64,000 nucleotides of DNA, from the NCBI RefSeq assembly GCF_000829455.1, contig NZ_JXAK01000007.1:82533-146532 (forward strand), in the 5' to 3' direction. The notes beneath the pieces are model-generated. The model made no database searches, was not told the origin of the DNA, and saw only the letters and a list, made by a program, of their open reading frames with translations. Of the stretch, positions 44,287 to 52,273 are shown in pieces. The position numbers and the translations under genes were made by a program. This DNA is from Gordoniibacillus kamchatkensis (GTDB lineage Bacteria > Bacillota > Bacilli > Paenibacillales > NBRC-103111). Position 1 is the first letter of the stretch; each line of letters starts with the position of its first letter.

Positions 44287-47200
44287 GCCAGTTCACCTCT
44301 TCCATCTTGCGGATGACGACGGTCAAATCCCGCTGGTTGCCCGTAGGTCCGTAATAGTTGAAACCATAGCTGAGCTGGGCGTAGCCGCCGATCATGTGCG
44401 TCGGCTTCACGTGGATGCGCGTAGGGCTGTTATGCGTTCCGCCGCGCGTTTCCGTCAGCTTCGTTCCCGGCACGTTGATATGGCGATCCTGCGCATGATA
44501 CATGAAGGCCATGCCGCGCGGAATCCGATGGGTCACGACGGCCCGTGCGGCGACCGCTCCGTTGCGGTTGAAGCATTCGATCCAATCGTTGTCGGCAATG
44601 CCCGCGTCCGCCGCATCGTCCTTGTTCATCCAAACCGTCGGGCCGCCGCGGAAAAGGGTGAGCATCGGCAGCGAATCGTAGTACATGCTGTGGATAGACC
44701 ATTTGCTGTGCGGCGTCAAATAGTTCAGGACGACTTCTTTTCCTTTGACATCCGGCCGTTTGCTGCCCGGATGGAACGGGGTGTGCTTCAGCGTCGGCTT
44801 GAATACCGCCATTTGCTCGCCGAATTCGATGAGCATTTCATGATCGAGATAATATTGCTGTCTGCCAGTCAGCGTCCGCCACGGAATGCGCTTCTCGATG
44901 TTGGTCGTGAACGGCGAATACCGTCTGCCGCCTTTTTTCGAGCCGCTGAACGCCGGCGACGTAATGACCGTTTGCGGCTGGGCCGTTATCGAGGCGAACG
45001 TCATGCGATCCTCGCTTCGCTCTTCGGCCAGGTCTTTCAGGTACAATGCCGTTTTCTGCTCCAGCGCCTCCCACGCCTTGACCGCCACTTTGCCGTTCGT
45101 CGTGGAGGAAAGCGTCAGGATCGCTTCGCACACTTGGGTGTCGGTCGTCAAATCCGGGCAACCGTTCGTTATTCCGGTGCGGCGCGATGTGCCGTTTATT
45201 TTTTTGAGCTGCTCATACTCGTCCGCCACCGACCACTGGATGCCCTTCGTTCCGTTCGGCTTCTCCTTCAGCTGCGGGCCGAGCGACACCATTTTCTCGT
45301 AGACGGCGGCATAGTCTCGTTCGACGACGTGGATGCGCGGCATCGTTTTGCCCGGAACCGGCTCGGTTTCCCCCTTCTTCCAATCCTTTATTTGGCCGTA
45401 AGGCTGCGCCAGTTCGTCCGGCGAGTCGTGCAGCAGCGGCGTCGTCACGATGTCCTGCACCGGACCGGCGAACTGCCCTTCCGCCATAGCGGAAAACTGT
45501 TTGGCGATTTCCTTGAACGCATCCCAGTCCGACCTGGATTCCCACTGCGGCCCGACGGCCGGGTTGAACGGATGAACGAACGGGTGCATATCCGTGCTGC
45601 TCAAATCCGATTTCTCGTACCACGTTGCGGCCGGCAGCACGATATCCGAATAAAGCGGCGTTCCTGTCATGCGAAAATCGAGCGACACAAGAAGGTCGAG
45701 CTTGCCCTCAGGCGCGTCGCCGCGCCACTTGATCTCTTCCGTTCTCAGGCTCACTTCGTCTTCGTTTAGAAGCCCGTTCGTCGTCCCGAGCAAATGCTTC
45801 AGAAAATATTCGTGGCCTTTGCCCGAGCTGGAGATGAGATTGGCCCGCCAGACGAACAGCACGCGTGGGAAGTTGGCCGGATCGTCCGGGTCATCGACGG
45901 CGAACTGCAGCTTGCCGCTTTTTAATTCGTTCACGATATAATCGGCCGGGGACTGCCCCGCCTTCGCGGCTTCTTCCGCCATGTGCAGCGAGTTGCAGTT
46001 GAACTGCGGATACGACGGCAGCCAGCCGAGCCGCGCGGCAAGCGCGTTGTAGTCGGCGTAATGCGCGTATCGCGCTTTTCCCGCCAGCGGCGAAACGAGC
46101 TCGTGCACCGGCGTTTCCTCGTAGCGCCATTGATCGGTCGCGAAATAGAAGAACGATGTCCCGTTCTGGTGCCGCGGCGGCGCCGACCAGTCACGCGCGA
46201 ACGCGATCGAAGACCAGCCTTCCGCCGGCCGCAGCTTCTCCTGCCCGACGTAATGCGCCCAGCCGCCGCCGTTCACGCCTTGCGCCCCGACCATCAGCAC
46301 CAGATTCAGAATGGCGCGGTAAATCGTATCGGAATTGTACCAGTGGTTAATGCCGGCGCCGACGATGATCATGGAGCGGCCGCCCGTATCGATGGCATTT
46401 TTCGCGAATTCGCGGGCGATGCGTTCCGCCAGCTTCCGGTCAATGCCGGTGATCGCCTCTTGCCACGCCGGAGTGTACGGCTTCATCTCGTCGTAATCCG
46501 CCGGAGCGTCGTCGCCGAGCCCGCGCGGAACGCCGTAGTTGGCCAGCGTCAGGTCGTACACCGTCGTTACTGTCAGCGTTCGGCCGCCGGCCTCCACTTG
46601 CTTGACGGGAACTGCCCGCCGCAGCACTGCTTTGCCTTCTCCGTCAAAATACGGCAGCTGCACTGTCGCGATCCGATCGTGCACACCTAGCACGCTTAGA
46701 CGCGGCTCAATCGGAGTCCCGGTCGTCATGTCCCGCATGTGCAAGTTCCACTTGCCGTTTTCCCCCCAGCGGAAGCCGATGCTGCCGTGCGGTACGGCAA
46801 ACGCACCCGTTTTGTCGTCGTAGACGAGCGTTTTCCATTCCGCGTTGTTCGTCTCCACCCCCAAGTCCTCTGCGGTCAAAAAACGGGACGGCACGAAGCC
46901 GCCTTCCCTTTCCTCGAGCGTGATCAAATTCGGGAAGTCCGTATTTTCCTTGGCATAGCTCACAAAGTAATCCGTCTGCCGATTCACGTAAAACTCTTTC
47001 AAAATCACGTGCCCCATCGCCATCGCCAAAGCTCCGTCAGCACCGGGCTTGATTTGCATCCAGTGGTCGGCGAATTTGACGAACTCCGCGAAATCCGGAC
47101 TTACGGAAACGACCTTCGTGCCGCGGTAACGCGCCTCGGTCATGAAATGGGCATCCGGCGTCCGGGTCATCGGCAAATTAGACCCCCATACCAGCAAGTA

Positions 47201-47950
47201 GCCGGAGTTAAACCAATCGCTGCTTTCCGGAACGTCCGTCTGATCCCCCCATATTTGCGGGGATGCCGGCGGCAGATCGGCGTACCAGTCGTAAAAGCTG
47301 AGCAGCGGCGCGCCGATCAGCGACAGAAAGCGCGCCCCGGAAGCGTAGCTGACCATGGACATGGCCGGGATCGGCGAAAACCCGAATATCCGGTCCGGAC
47401 CGAACTTTTTGAGCGTGTAGATCATCGAGGCGGAAATGAGCTGCGTCGCTTCTTCCCAAGACGCCCTAACGAGCCCGCCCTTCCCTCTCGCTTTCTTATA
47501 GCGGCTTGCTTTCTCCGGGTTTTCGACGATTTGCGCCCACGCCTTGACCGGATCTCCCGTTTCCCGCATAGCTTCCCTGAACATCGAAAGGAGCACGCCC
47601 CGGATGTAAGGGTATTTGACCCGCAGCGGGCTGTACAAATACCAGGAAAAGCTCGCCCCGCGCGGGCAGCCGCGCGGTTCGAACTCCGGCATATCCGGAC
47701 CTGTTGACGGATAATCCGTATGTTGATTTTCCCAAGTCACAATGCCGTTTTTCACAAATATTTTCCAGCTGCACGAGCCTGTGCAGTTCACACCGTGCGT
47801 AGAACGGACGACTTTGTCATGCTGCCAGCGGGACCGGTACGCGTCTTCCCATTCCCGTCCATACGGAGACAGCTCGCTCCAGCCGTCCGAATAGCGCTCG
47901 CGCTTGGTGAAATATTTCAGCTTTTCAATCGAAGGGAATATTCTTTTCAT
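44276..47950 (-). CDS. narG: Respiratory nitrate reductase alpha subunit (Mo-bisMGD)
   Basis: The 1224-residue catalytic subunit reduces nitrate to nitrite in the cytoplasm. Near the N-terminus THGVNCTGSCSW and GCPRG provide the His and Cys ligands of the FS0 cluster. The usual aspartate Mo ligand region is present (NQHTDYPSTGPDMPE). The complete length matches the family and no frameshift is seen. The ATG at 47950 (MKRIFPSIEKLKYF) has GGTGAGGAGA directly upstream and lies about 33 bases after the predicted start site of the Fnr-type promoter; a longer frame to 48031 would start before the promoter. Confidence 0.97.
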   Translation of the reverse strand: MKRIFPSIEKLKYFTKRERYSDGWSELSPYGREWEDAYRSRWQHDKVVRSTHGVNCTGSCSWKIFVKNGIVTWENQHTDYPSTGPDMPEFEPRGCPRGASFSWYLYSPLRVKYPYIRGVLLSMFREAMRETGDPVKAWAQIVENPEKASRYKKARGKGGLVRASWEEATQLISASMIYTLKKFGPDRIFGFSPIPAMSMVSYASGARFLSLIGAPLLSFYDWYADLPPASPQIWGDQTDVPESSDWFNSGYLLVWGSNLPMTRTPDAHFMTEARYRGTKVVSVSPDFAEFVKFADHWMQIKPGADGALAMAMGHVILKEFYVNRQTDYFVSYAKENTDFPNLITLEEREGGFVPSRFLTAEDLGVETNNAEWKTLVYDDKTGAFAVPHGSIGFRWGENGKWNLHMRDMTTGTPIEPRLSVLGVHDRIATVQLPYFDGEGKAVLRRAVPVKQVEAGGRTLTVTTVYDLTLANYGVPRGLGDDAPADYDEMKPYTPAWQEAITGIDRKLAERIAREFAKNAIDTGGRSMIIVGAGINHWYNSDTIYRAILNLVLMVGAQGVNGGGWAHYVGQEKLRPAEGWSSIAFARDWSAPPRHQNGTSFFYFATDQWRYEETPVHELVSPLAGKARYAHYADYNALAARLGWLPSYPQFNCNSLHMAEEAAKAGQSPADYIVNELKSGKLQFAVDDPDDPANFPRVLFVWRANLISSSGKGHEYFLKHLLGTTNGLLNEDEVSLRTEEIKWRGDAPEGKLDLLVSLDFRMTGTPLYSDIVLPAATWYEKSDLSSTDMHPFVHPFNPAVGPQWESRSDWDAFKEIAKQFSAMAEGQFAGPVQDIVTTPLLHDSPDELAQPYGQIKDWKKGETEPVPGKTMPRIHVVERDYAAVYEKMVSLGPQLKEKPNGTKGIQWSVADEYEQLKKINGTSRRTGITNGCPDLTTDTQVCEAILTLSSTTNGKVAVKAWEALEQKTALYLKDLAEERSEDRMTFASITAQPQTVITSPAFSGSKKGGRRYSPFTTNIEKRIPWRTLTGRQQYYLDHEMLIEFGEQMAVFKPTLKHTPFHPGSKRPDVKGKEVVLNYLTPHSKWSIHSMYYDSLPMLTLFRGGPTVWMNKDDAADAGIADNDWIECFNRNGAVAARAVVTHRIPRGMAFMYHAQDRHINVPGTKLTETRGGTHNSPTRIHVKPTHMIGGYAQLSYGFNYYGPTGNQRDLTVVIRKMEEVNWLED

Positions 47951-47989
47951 TCTCCTCACCTTTCCGAGGGAAACTTGGTGCTTACTGAT

Positions 47990-48032
47990 ACTATAGGAAT
48001 CAACAAAGCAAGCTGCTGTGAGAATCATCACA
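47990..48032 (-). promoter_or_regulatory. Fnr-type promoter of narGHJIK
   Basis: TGTGA-GAATCA-TCACA at 48017-48032 and minus-strand TATAGT at 47990-47995, 32 bp centre to centre. No other box is seen between narG and narK, so all five genes depend on it. Confidence 0.93.
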
Positions 48033-48087
48033 ACGACGACTCAAGTTCATAATTTATACATTTTTTGGCATTTAACATTTTCATGAA

Positions 48088-48130
48088 TGTGATACCGATC
48101 ACAATGATGGACGATCGGCACTCCTATAAT
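48088..48130 (+). promoter_or_regulatory. Fnr-type promoter of the DUF2249/membrane-protein operon
   Basis: TGTGA-TACCGA-TCACA at 48088-48103 and a consensus TATAAT at 48125-48130, 32 bp centre to centre. It is divergent from the narG promoter 56 bp away. Confidence 0.93.
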
Positions 48131-48174
48131 CGAAGATGTTCCACTATTTCATATCGTTTCAGGAGGAGATACGC

Positions 48175-48408
48175 ATGAACGACATAGTCGCAACGGTACG
48201 CGCGCCGGAATTTCCGCCTCATTTGAAGCACAAGGTTATTTTCGAGACGTTCGAGAAGCTGAACCCGGGAGAGGCGATGCTGCTGATTAACGATCATAAT
48301 CCTCTCCCCTTGCGTTACCAATTTGAATCCGTGCATGCAGGAAAGTTCACCTGGGAGTATGTGGAGGAAGGGCCCGTTACGTTTCAAGTGAAGATTGGGA
48401 AAAAATAA
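48175..48408 (+). CDS. DUF2249 domain protein, single-domain
   Basis: The 77-residue protein MNDIVATVRAPEFPPHLKHK has the DUF2249 pattern ETFEKLNPGEAMLLINDHNP, PLRYQF and a WEYVEEGPVTFQVKI ending. DUF2249 proteins accompany hemerythrins, nitric oxide reductases and nitrate genes in many bacteria, and their role is not established. AGGAGGAG precedes the ATG. It is the first gene of a five-gene operon ending at 50918. Confidence 0.88.
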   Translation: MNDIVATVRAPEFPPHLKHKVIFETFEKLNPGEAMLLINDHNPLPLRYQFESVHAGKFTWEYVEEGPVTFQVKIGKK

Positions 48409-48419
48409 GGAAAACACCG

Positions 48420-48761
48420 ATGGCTACGGTAACCGTTTTGGATGAAAAGACGCTCAAGATTGCGGCCGGTGTCGAAGATGCGATCGCCTTGATCCACATC
48501 GCGGAGCAACATATCGAGCAATACGCCGGCGAAATCGTCACGATTTTTGAGAAAATGCCCGAGTTTGGGTTCGTATACTTCTGCTTCTATGCTTACGATA
48601 GCGCCCGCTTGTTCGAGCAAATGCTCGGCGATGTCGACCCGAAGCAGTACTTATCTTTCTCGCTCGATGCGCCGGACGCATTTTTCTACACGCTCTATGG
48701 AGGAATGGCCGCTCTGCAGGAACGGGCAAAAGCGGCGCGCCGCCTCGCGGCAATGGAGTAA
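48420..48761 (+). CDS. Small uncharacterised protein in the nar-linked operon
   Basis: The 113-residue soluble product MATVTVLDEKTLKIAAGVED is not recognised. It is mostly helical by eye, with an aromatic patch FGFVYFCFYAYDSARLFEQM near residue 50 and FFYTLYGGMAALQER near 88. It lacks signal peptide or membrane helices. It lies 11 bp after one DUF2249 gene and 41 bp before another, so a role with them in anaerobic nitrogen oxide metabolism is probable. The ribosome binding site is weak (TAAGGAAA). Confidence 0.65.
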   Translation: MATVTVLDEKTLKIAAGVEDAIALIHIAEQHIEQYAGEIVTIFEKMPEFGFVYFCFYAYDSARLFEQMLGDVDPKQYLSFSLDAPDAFFYTLYGGMAALQERAKAARRLAAME

Positions 48762-48802
48762 CGTCGCTGAAGTCAATGTTCATCGCGAAGGAGATGAGAT
48801 GC

Positions 48803-49351
48803 ATGGCAGCCGCGCCTCGTACTGTGGAATTGGACGTTCGCCCCCAGCTGCGCAGCAAGCTCGAACCGTTTCAGCTTATTATGGATGCGGTCAAAGGGCT
48901 GGGGACGGGCGATACGTTCATTCTGCACGCAACCTTTAAGCCGATCCCTCTGCTTGGGCTCATGAAGACAAAAGGATTTGCTTACAAAACGGAACATCCG
49001 GAGAAAGACCACTGGATCGTGACATTTGTATCCAAGAGCAGACAAAACGAACTGGAGGAAGGCATTCCCACCGGTGCCGCCGTTTATTCCGAGCCATCGC
49101 CCTCCGCTCCGTCCGCTGCGGCTTCGGATTCTCCCGCGACGATTTGTCTGGACAATCGCGGTCTGGAGCCGCCGCAGCCCATGGTAAGAACGCTGCAGGC
49201 GCTGGAGACATGCCGGAAAGGCGATCAGGTCGTCATTCACAATGACCGTGTGCCGGTATTTCTAATCGAAGAGTTAGCTGAGCTCGGGTACCCGTACACG
49301 ATCGAAGTACAGCCGGACGGTTCCGCGCAGGTTACCATTCGCAAAGTATAA
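48803..49351 (+). CDS. Tandem DUF2249 protein
   Basis: The 182-residue protein has two DUF2249 units joined by a Ser/Pro/Ala-rich linker (residues about 95-112, SEPSPSAPSAAASDS). Unit 1: VELDVRPQLRSKLEPFQLIM, LGTGDTFILHATFKPIPLLG. Unit 2: LDNRGLEPPQPMVRTLQALE, RKGDQVVIHNDRVPVFLIEE. AAGGAGATG precedes the ATG at 48803. The function is unknown; the context is denitrification-like. Confidence 0.88.
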   Translation: MAAAPRTVELDVRPQLRSKLEPFQLIMDAVKGLGTGDTFILHATFKPIPLLGLMKTKGFAYKTEHPEKDHWIVTFVSKSRQNELEEGIPTGAAVYSEPSPSAPSAAASDSPATICLDNRGLEPPQPMVRTLQALETCRKGDQVVIHNDRVPVFLIEELAELGYPYTIEVQPDGSAQVTIRKV

Positions 49352-49363
49352 AGGAGGGTGCCT

Positions 49364-50596
49364 ATGTTCCGCCTTCCTTTTCTGTTTATCGCAACGGGAC
49401 TTGCCTGCTTTGCCTTGTTTGACATTTTGACGCTTTCGCAAGCAGCCGCCTGGATAGCTCATCCGCCACGCACCCCCTCCGGATGGTTTCACGTTCATCT
49501 TCTGGTGCTCGGGTGGGCGACGATGATCGCAATGGGAGCGGTATATCAGCTCATACACGTCGTTCTGCAAAAAGAAATTTTCAGCCGCAAGCTGGGGTAC
49601 GTTCACTATGCGGCCTTCACGGCGGGGACAGCTGGACTGCTTGCCGGCTTTGTCGTCTCCAGCGTAGTATGGATCGCCGTTTTCGCTGTACTGGCTTGGA
49701 TCGGTATCGTTCTGTTTACTGTCAATATCGCGATGACGCTTTTTCGCGCAGCCGTTTGGAACCCGATCACGCTCAGCACGGCGGGCGCGCTGGGCTGCCT
49801 CGTACTGACCGGCACGCTCGGGCTCACGATGGGGCTGAACTTCGGCTTCAATCTGTGGCCGGAGTGGCACGAGCGGTTGCTGCACGCGCATATTTGGATA
49901 GGGACTCTCGGCTGGTTTGGCTTGCTGATTACAGGCTTCAGTTACAAAATGCTGCCGATGTTCTATCTGGCGCATGGCGTATCCGACCGTACCCCGTATA
50001 CCGTTCTCATCCTATGGACCGCCTCCGTTCTGACAGGCGCTATCGCTTTCCTGACGGCCGCCCCCGGCTTCGTCCTGATCGTACCGGTTGCCTTGTTGAC
50101 ATCGGCCGTTTGCGTCTACAACGTGTACGTGTCGCGTGTTCGTAAAGCCCGCCATAAAAAAAGCCCGGGAGCCGGCATTGCAGCGGTCGTTATCAGCACG
50201 CGCGCGCTTGCGGCATTTTGTACGCTCGCTCTCCTGTACATGCTTGCGCAACCCGCCCGAGCGATGGACGAACGGATGATCGTGATTGCCGGATGGGCTT
50301 ACTTATGGGGTTGGGTTGGCTTAACGATCCTCGGGTATTTATCCAAAATCGTGCCCTTCCTATGGTGGACCCATAAATATGGACCGCTTGTCGGCAAAAA
50401 GAAGATCCCGACAATGGGCGATTTGTTGGAAGACCGTTATGTCGCATACGGGCTGGCCGCTATCGCGATAAGCTTGCTCTCGCTAATCGCCGGCCTGCTG
50501 CTCGGCCAAAACAGCTTGATTGAATGGAGCGGCGCGGCTTTATCATTCGTCTCGCTCGTGTACGTGATGTTCATTGGACGGGTGTTTGCCCGGTAA
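49364..50596 (+). CDS. Polytopic membrane protein with paired histidine motifs (haem-copper oxidase-/NnrS-like)
   Basis: The 410-residue product has about twelve hydrophobic helices and no soluble domain. Conserved-looking motifs are WFHVHLLVLGWATMIAMGA near residue 45, LHAHIWIGTLGWFGLLITGF near 175, SYKMLPMFYLAHG and LGYLSKIVPFLWWTHKY near 330. Histidines within helices suggest haem or copper binding, as in cytochrome oxidase subunit I or NnrS relatives, but the family name is not certain. A broken paralogue lies at 54500-55773. AGGAGGGTG precedes the ATG. It follows two DUF2249 genes in an Fnr-type operon, pointing to nitrogen oxide handling. Confidence 0.75.
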   Translation: MFRLPFLFIATGLACFALFDILTLSQAAAWIAHPPRTPSGWFHVHLLVLGWATMIAMGAVYQLIHVVLQKEIFSRKLGYVHYAAFTAGTAGLLAGFVVSSVVWIAVFAVLAWIGIVLFTVNIAMTLFRAAVWNPITLSTAGALGCLVLTGTLGLTMGLNFGFNLWPEWHERLLHAHIWIGTLGWFGLLITGFSYKMLPMFYLAHGVSDRTPYTVLILWTASVLTGAIAFLTAAPGFVLIVPVALLTSAVCVYNVYVSRVRKARHKKSPGAGIAAVVISTRALAAFCTLALLYMLAQPARAMDERMIVIAGWAYLWGWVGLTILGYLSKIVPFLWWTHKYGPLVGKKKIPTMGDLLEDRYVAYGLAAIAISLLSLIAGLLLGQNSLIEWSGAALSFVSLVYVMFIGRVFAR

Positions 50597-50621
50597 ACCA
50601 AACGACAAGGAGGTGGAACGA

Positions 50622-50918
50622 ATGGACACGGAACAAATTCGCGCATTGCTGAAGCAGGTTTTCGACCCCGAGCTCGGCGTCAACATCGTTGACCTCGGAC
50701 TCGTATACGATATTCGGAACGACAGCGGGGACGTCCGCATCCGGATGACTTTGACAACGCCTGGTTGTCCGATGCATGACACGATCGCCGGCGGTGCGGA
50801 GCGGATACTAAGCGGGCAACCCGGTATCCGGTCGGTCAAGGTAGACGTCGTCTGGGACCCGCTTTGGTCCCCGTCAATGATGTCGGAGGAAGCGAAAGAA
50901 CATCTCGGATACTTCTGA
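50622..50918 (+). CDS. MIP18/DUF59-type iron-sulfur assembly protein
   Basis: The 98-residue protein MDTEQIRALLKQVFDPELGV matches the DUF59/PaaD/SufT-like fold: DPELGVNIVDLGLVYDI, TLTTPGCPMHDTI with the conserved cysteine, and VDVVWDPLWSPSMM. Such proteins help to deliver or insert Fe-S clusters into client proteins. AAGGAGGTGG lies ahead of the ATG. It is the last gene of the DUF2249 operon; Fe-S clients such as NarH are made next door. Confidence 0.92.
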   Translation: MDTEQIRALLKQVFDPELGVNIVDLGLVYDIRNDSGDVRIRMTLTTPGCPMHDTIAGGAERILSGQPGIRSVKVDVVWDPLWSPSMMSEEAKEHLGYF

Positions 50919-50922
50919 TCGC

Positions 50923-50953
50923 CAGCGTCCCTCGCCTGCAGGGGCGCTGTTTT
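50923..50953 (+). terminator. Terminator of the DUF2249 operon
   Basis: CAGCGTCCCT (50923-50932) pairs with AGGGGCGCTG (50940-50949) with one wobble, followed by TTTT. Confidence 0.75.
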
Positions 50954-50994
50954 CCACTAACGTTTGCAAAATTGCCTCAACCTGCGGCATTCCG

Positions 50995-51037
50995 TGTGAC
51001 CTTTGTCACACGGAATATTGCCCCGCTTATCTATAGT
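50995..51037 (+). promoter_or_regulatory. Fnr-type promoter of fnr (autoregulation)
   Basis: TGTGA-CCTTTG-TCACA at 50995-51010 sits inside a longer palindrome (ATTCCG...CGGAAT). TATAGT lies at 51032-51037, 32 bp centre to centre. Confidence 0.93.
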
Positions 51038-51068
51038 AAAGATACGGCGGTATGGGAGGGAAATGTCG

Positions 51069-51785
51069 ATGCAAAAAGACGAACATGTGGAACCAATCCG
51101 AAATACGATTTGCTTTTCCGAAGGCAATTTATCCAAGCTGAAAGAAATTATGTACGTAAGCAACATTTCCGCAGGCGCGCATTTATACTGGGAAGGAGAC
51201 CGTGCGGATAAACTGTATTTTCTCCACAAAGGAAGAGTCCGCATCACTAAATCGACCGATGACGGCAAACAGCTGATCATTTACATGCATCAGGCCGGAG
51301 ATCTGTTCGGCCAGGTGGACCCCGTTCAAGAATCCATTCATTCGTTCGGCGCGGAAGTGATTGAGGACGCTTCCGTTGGCATCTTGCAGCAGAAAGACTT
51401 GGAAGTGCTGCTTTGGCAGCACGGGGATTTGGCCGTGGAGTTCATGAAGTGGATGGGTCTTATGCATCGGCTGACGCAGACCAAATTTCGCGATCTCATG
51501 TTGTTCGGCAAGCCGGGAGCTCTTTGTTCGCTGCTGATACGATTGGGAAATACGTACGGGATTGACCAGCAGGAAACGCGCATCTCCATCTCCAAAAAGT
51601 TGACCAACTCGGAGCTCGCGGATATGATCGGCACGACACGGGAAAGCGTGAACCGCATACTTGGGGATTTGAAAAAAGCAGGCGCCATTTGTTACGAAAA
51701 CGGACACATCGTCATCAGCGACATCCATTATTTGCGCGATATTTGCCATTGCGAGGACTGTCCGAAGTCGATTTGCCGTATTTGA
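51069..51785 (+). CDS. fnr: Fnr-type transcriptional regulator with C-terminal cysteine cluster
   Basis: The 238-residue Crp/Fnr protein has an N-terminal cyclic-nucleotide-like barrel (GAHLYWEGDRADKLYFLHKG), a dimerisation helix and a winged helix-turn-helix (LTNSELADMIGTTRESVNRI). The C-terminus CHCEDCPKSICRI holds four cysteines (C-x-C-x2-C-x4-C), as in Bacillus Fnr, where C-terminal cysteines hold the [4Fe-4S] cluster; E. coli Fnr has them at the N-terminus. It should activate class II promoters without oxygen. GGGAGG lies eight bases before the ATG at 51069; the ATG at 51063 is too close. Its own promoter carries an Fnr box. Confidence 0.94.
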   Translation: MQKDEHVEPIRNTICFSEGNLSKLKEIMYVSNISAGAHLYWEGDRADKLYFLHKGRVRITKSTDDGKQLIIYMHQAGDLFGQVDPVQESIHSFGAEVIEDASVGILQQKDLEVLLWQHGDLAVEFMKWMGLMHRLTQTKFRDLMLFGKPGALCSLLIRLGNTYGIDQQETRISISKKLTNSELADMIGTTRESVNRILGDLKKAGAICYENGHIVISDIHYLRDICHCEDCPKSICRI

Positions 51786-51790
51786 CCAAC

Positions 51791-51832
51791 AAAAGGCGTT
51801 CCGAATCGCGCAATGCAATTCGGACGCCTTTT
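51791..51832. terminator. Bidirectional terminator between fnr and the CuA-like lipoprotein gene
   Basis: AAAAGGCG-T-TCCGAAT (51791-51806) pairs with ATTCGGA-CGCCTTTT (51818-51832) with one bulge. The A and T flanks allow action in both directions. Confidence 0.8.
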
Positions 51833-51860
51833 CGCTTCCCGTCATTCCTTTCGCCTGCCG

Positions 51861-52235
51861 CTATTGCACGATCAGCGACCCTGTCATGTCAGCATGGCCC
51901 TGACCGCAGAAAACCGCACATTCCAACTTGAACTCTCCCGCTTTGTCGGCAACAAACGTCACGCTCTTCCCGCCTTGTATTTCTTTATTGTAGCCGTTAA
52001 TCTTCATCGCATGAATCCCCTGCGTATTGTTAAGCGTAATCGTAACGGTGTCGCCTTTCGCAACCTTAATTTGCTTCGGTTCAAATTCAAAATTTTTGGC
52101 GTTGACGGTAATCGTTTTGGCCGCCGTACCGCTCGCCGCATTTGACGCCCCGGCTGCCGCCTCCTTATTTCCGCATCCGGATATCGCCAAAACCGCTGCC
52201 ACCGTCAAACCAATAAACATTCCGGCTCTTCTCAT
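51861..52235 (-). CDS. Small CuA-like cupredoxin lipoprotein
   Basis: The 124-residue product has a signal peptide with lipobox (LAISGC) and one cupredoxin domain. CAVFCGQGHADM near the C-terminus is the C-x3-C-x3-H-x2-M motif of binuclear CuA sites, and an upstream His in GIHAMKI can complete the set. Full cytochrome oxidase subunit II proteins add two helices; this one is soluble apart from its lipid anchor. It may carry electrons or copper on the outer face of the membrane. It is 38 bp after mobA on the same strand, so it is likely cotranscribed from the Fnr-type promoter of mobA. Confidence 0.87.
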   Translation of the reverse strand: MRRAGMFIGLTVAAVLAISGCGNKEAAAGASNAASGTAAKTITVNAKNFEFEPKQIKVAKGDTVTITLNNTQGIHAMKINGYNKEIQGGKSVTFVADKAGEFKLECAVFCGQGHADMTGSLIVQ

Positions 52236-52273
52236 CCCAATTCCTCCATCATGCAATCGAATATACTGAATTA

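Noticed and set aside
44105..45769. Open plus-strand frame of 554 codons antisense to narG
   Set aside because: Low-complexity Arg/His-rich translation with no start signals; narG is intact.
47951..48031. Longer NarG start
   Set aside because: The upstream start lies before the predicted transcription start of the Fnr-type promoter.
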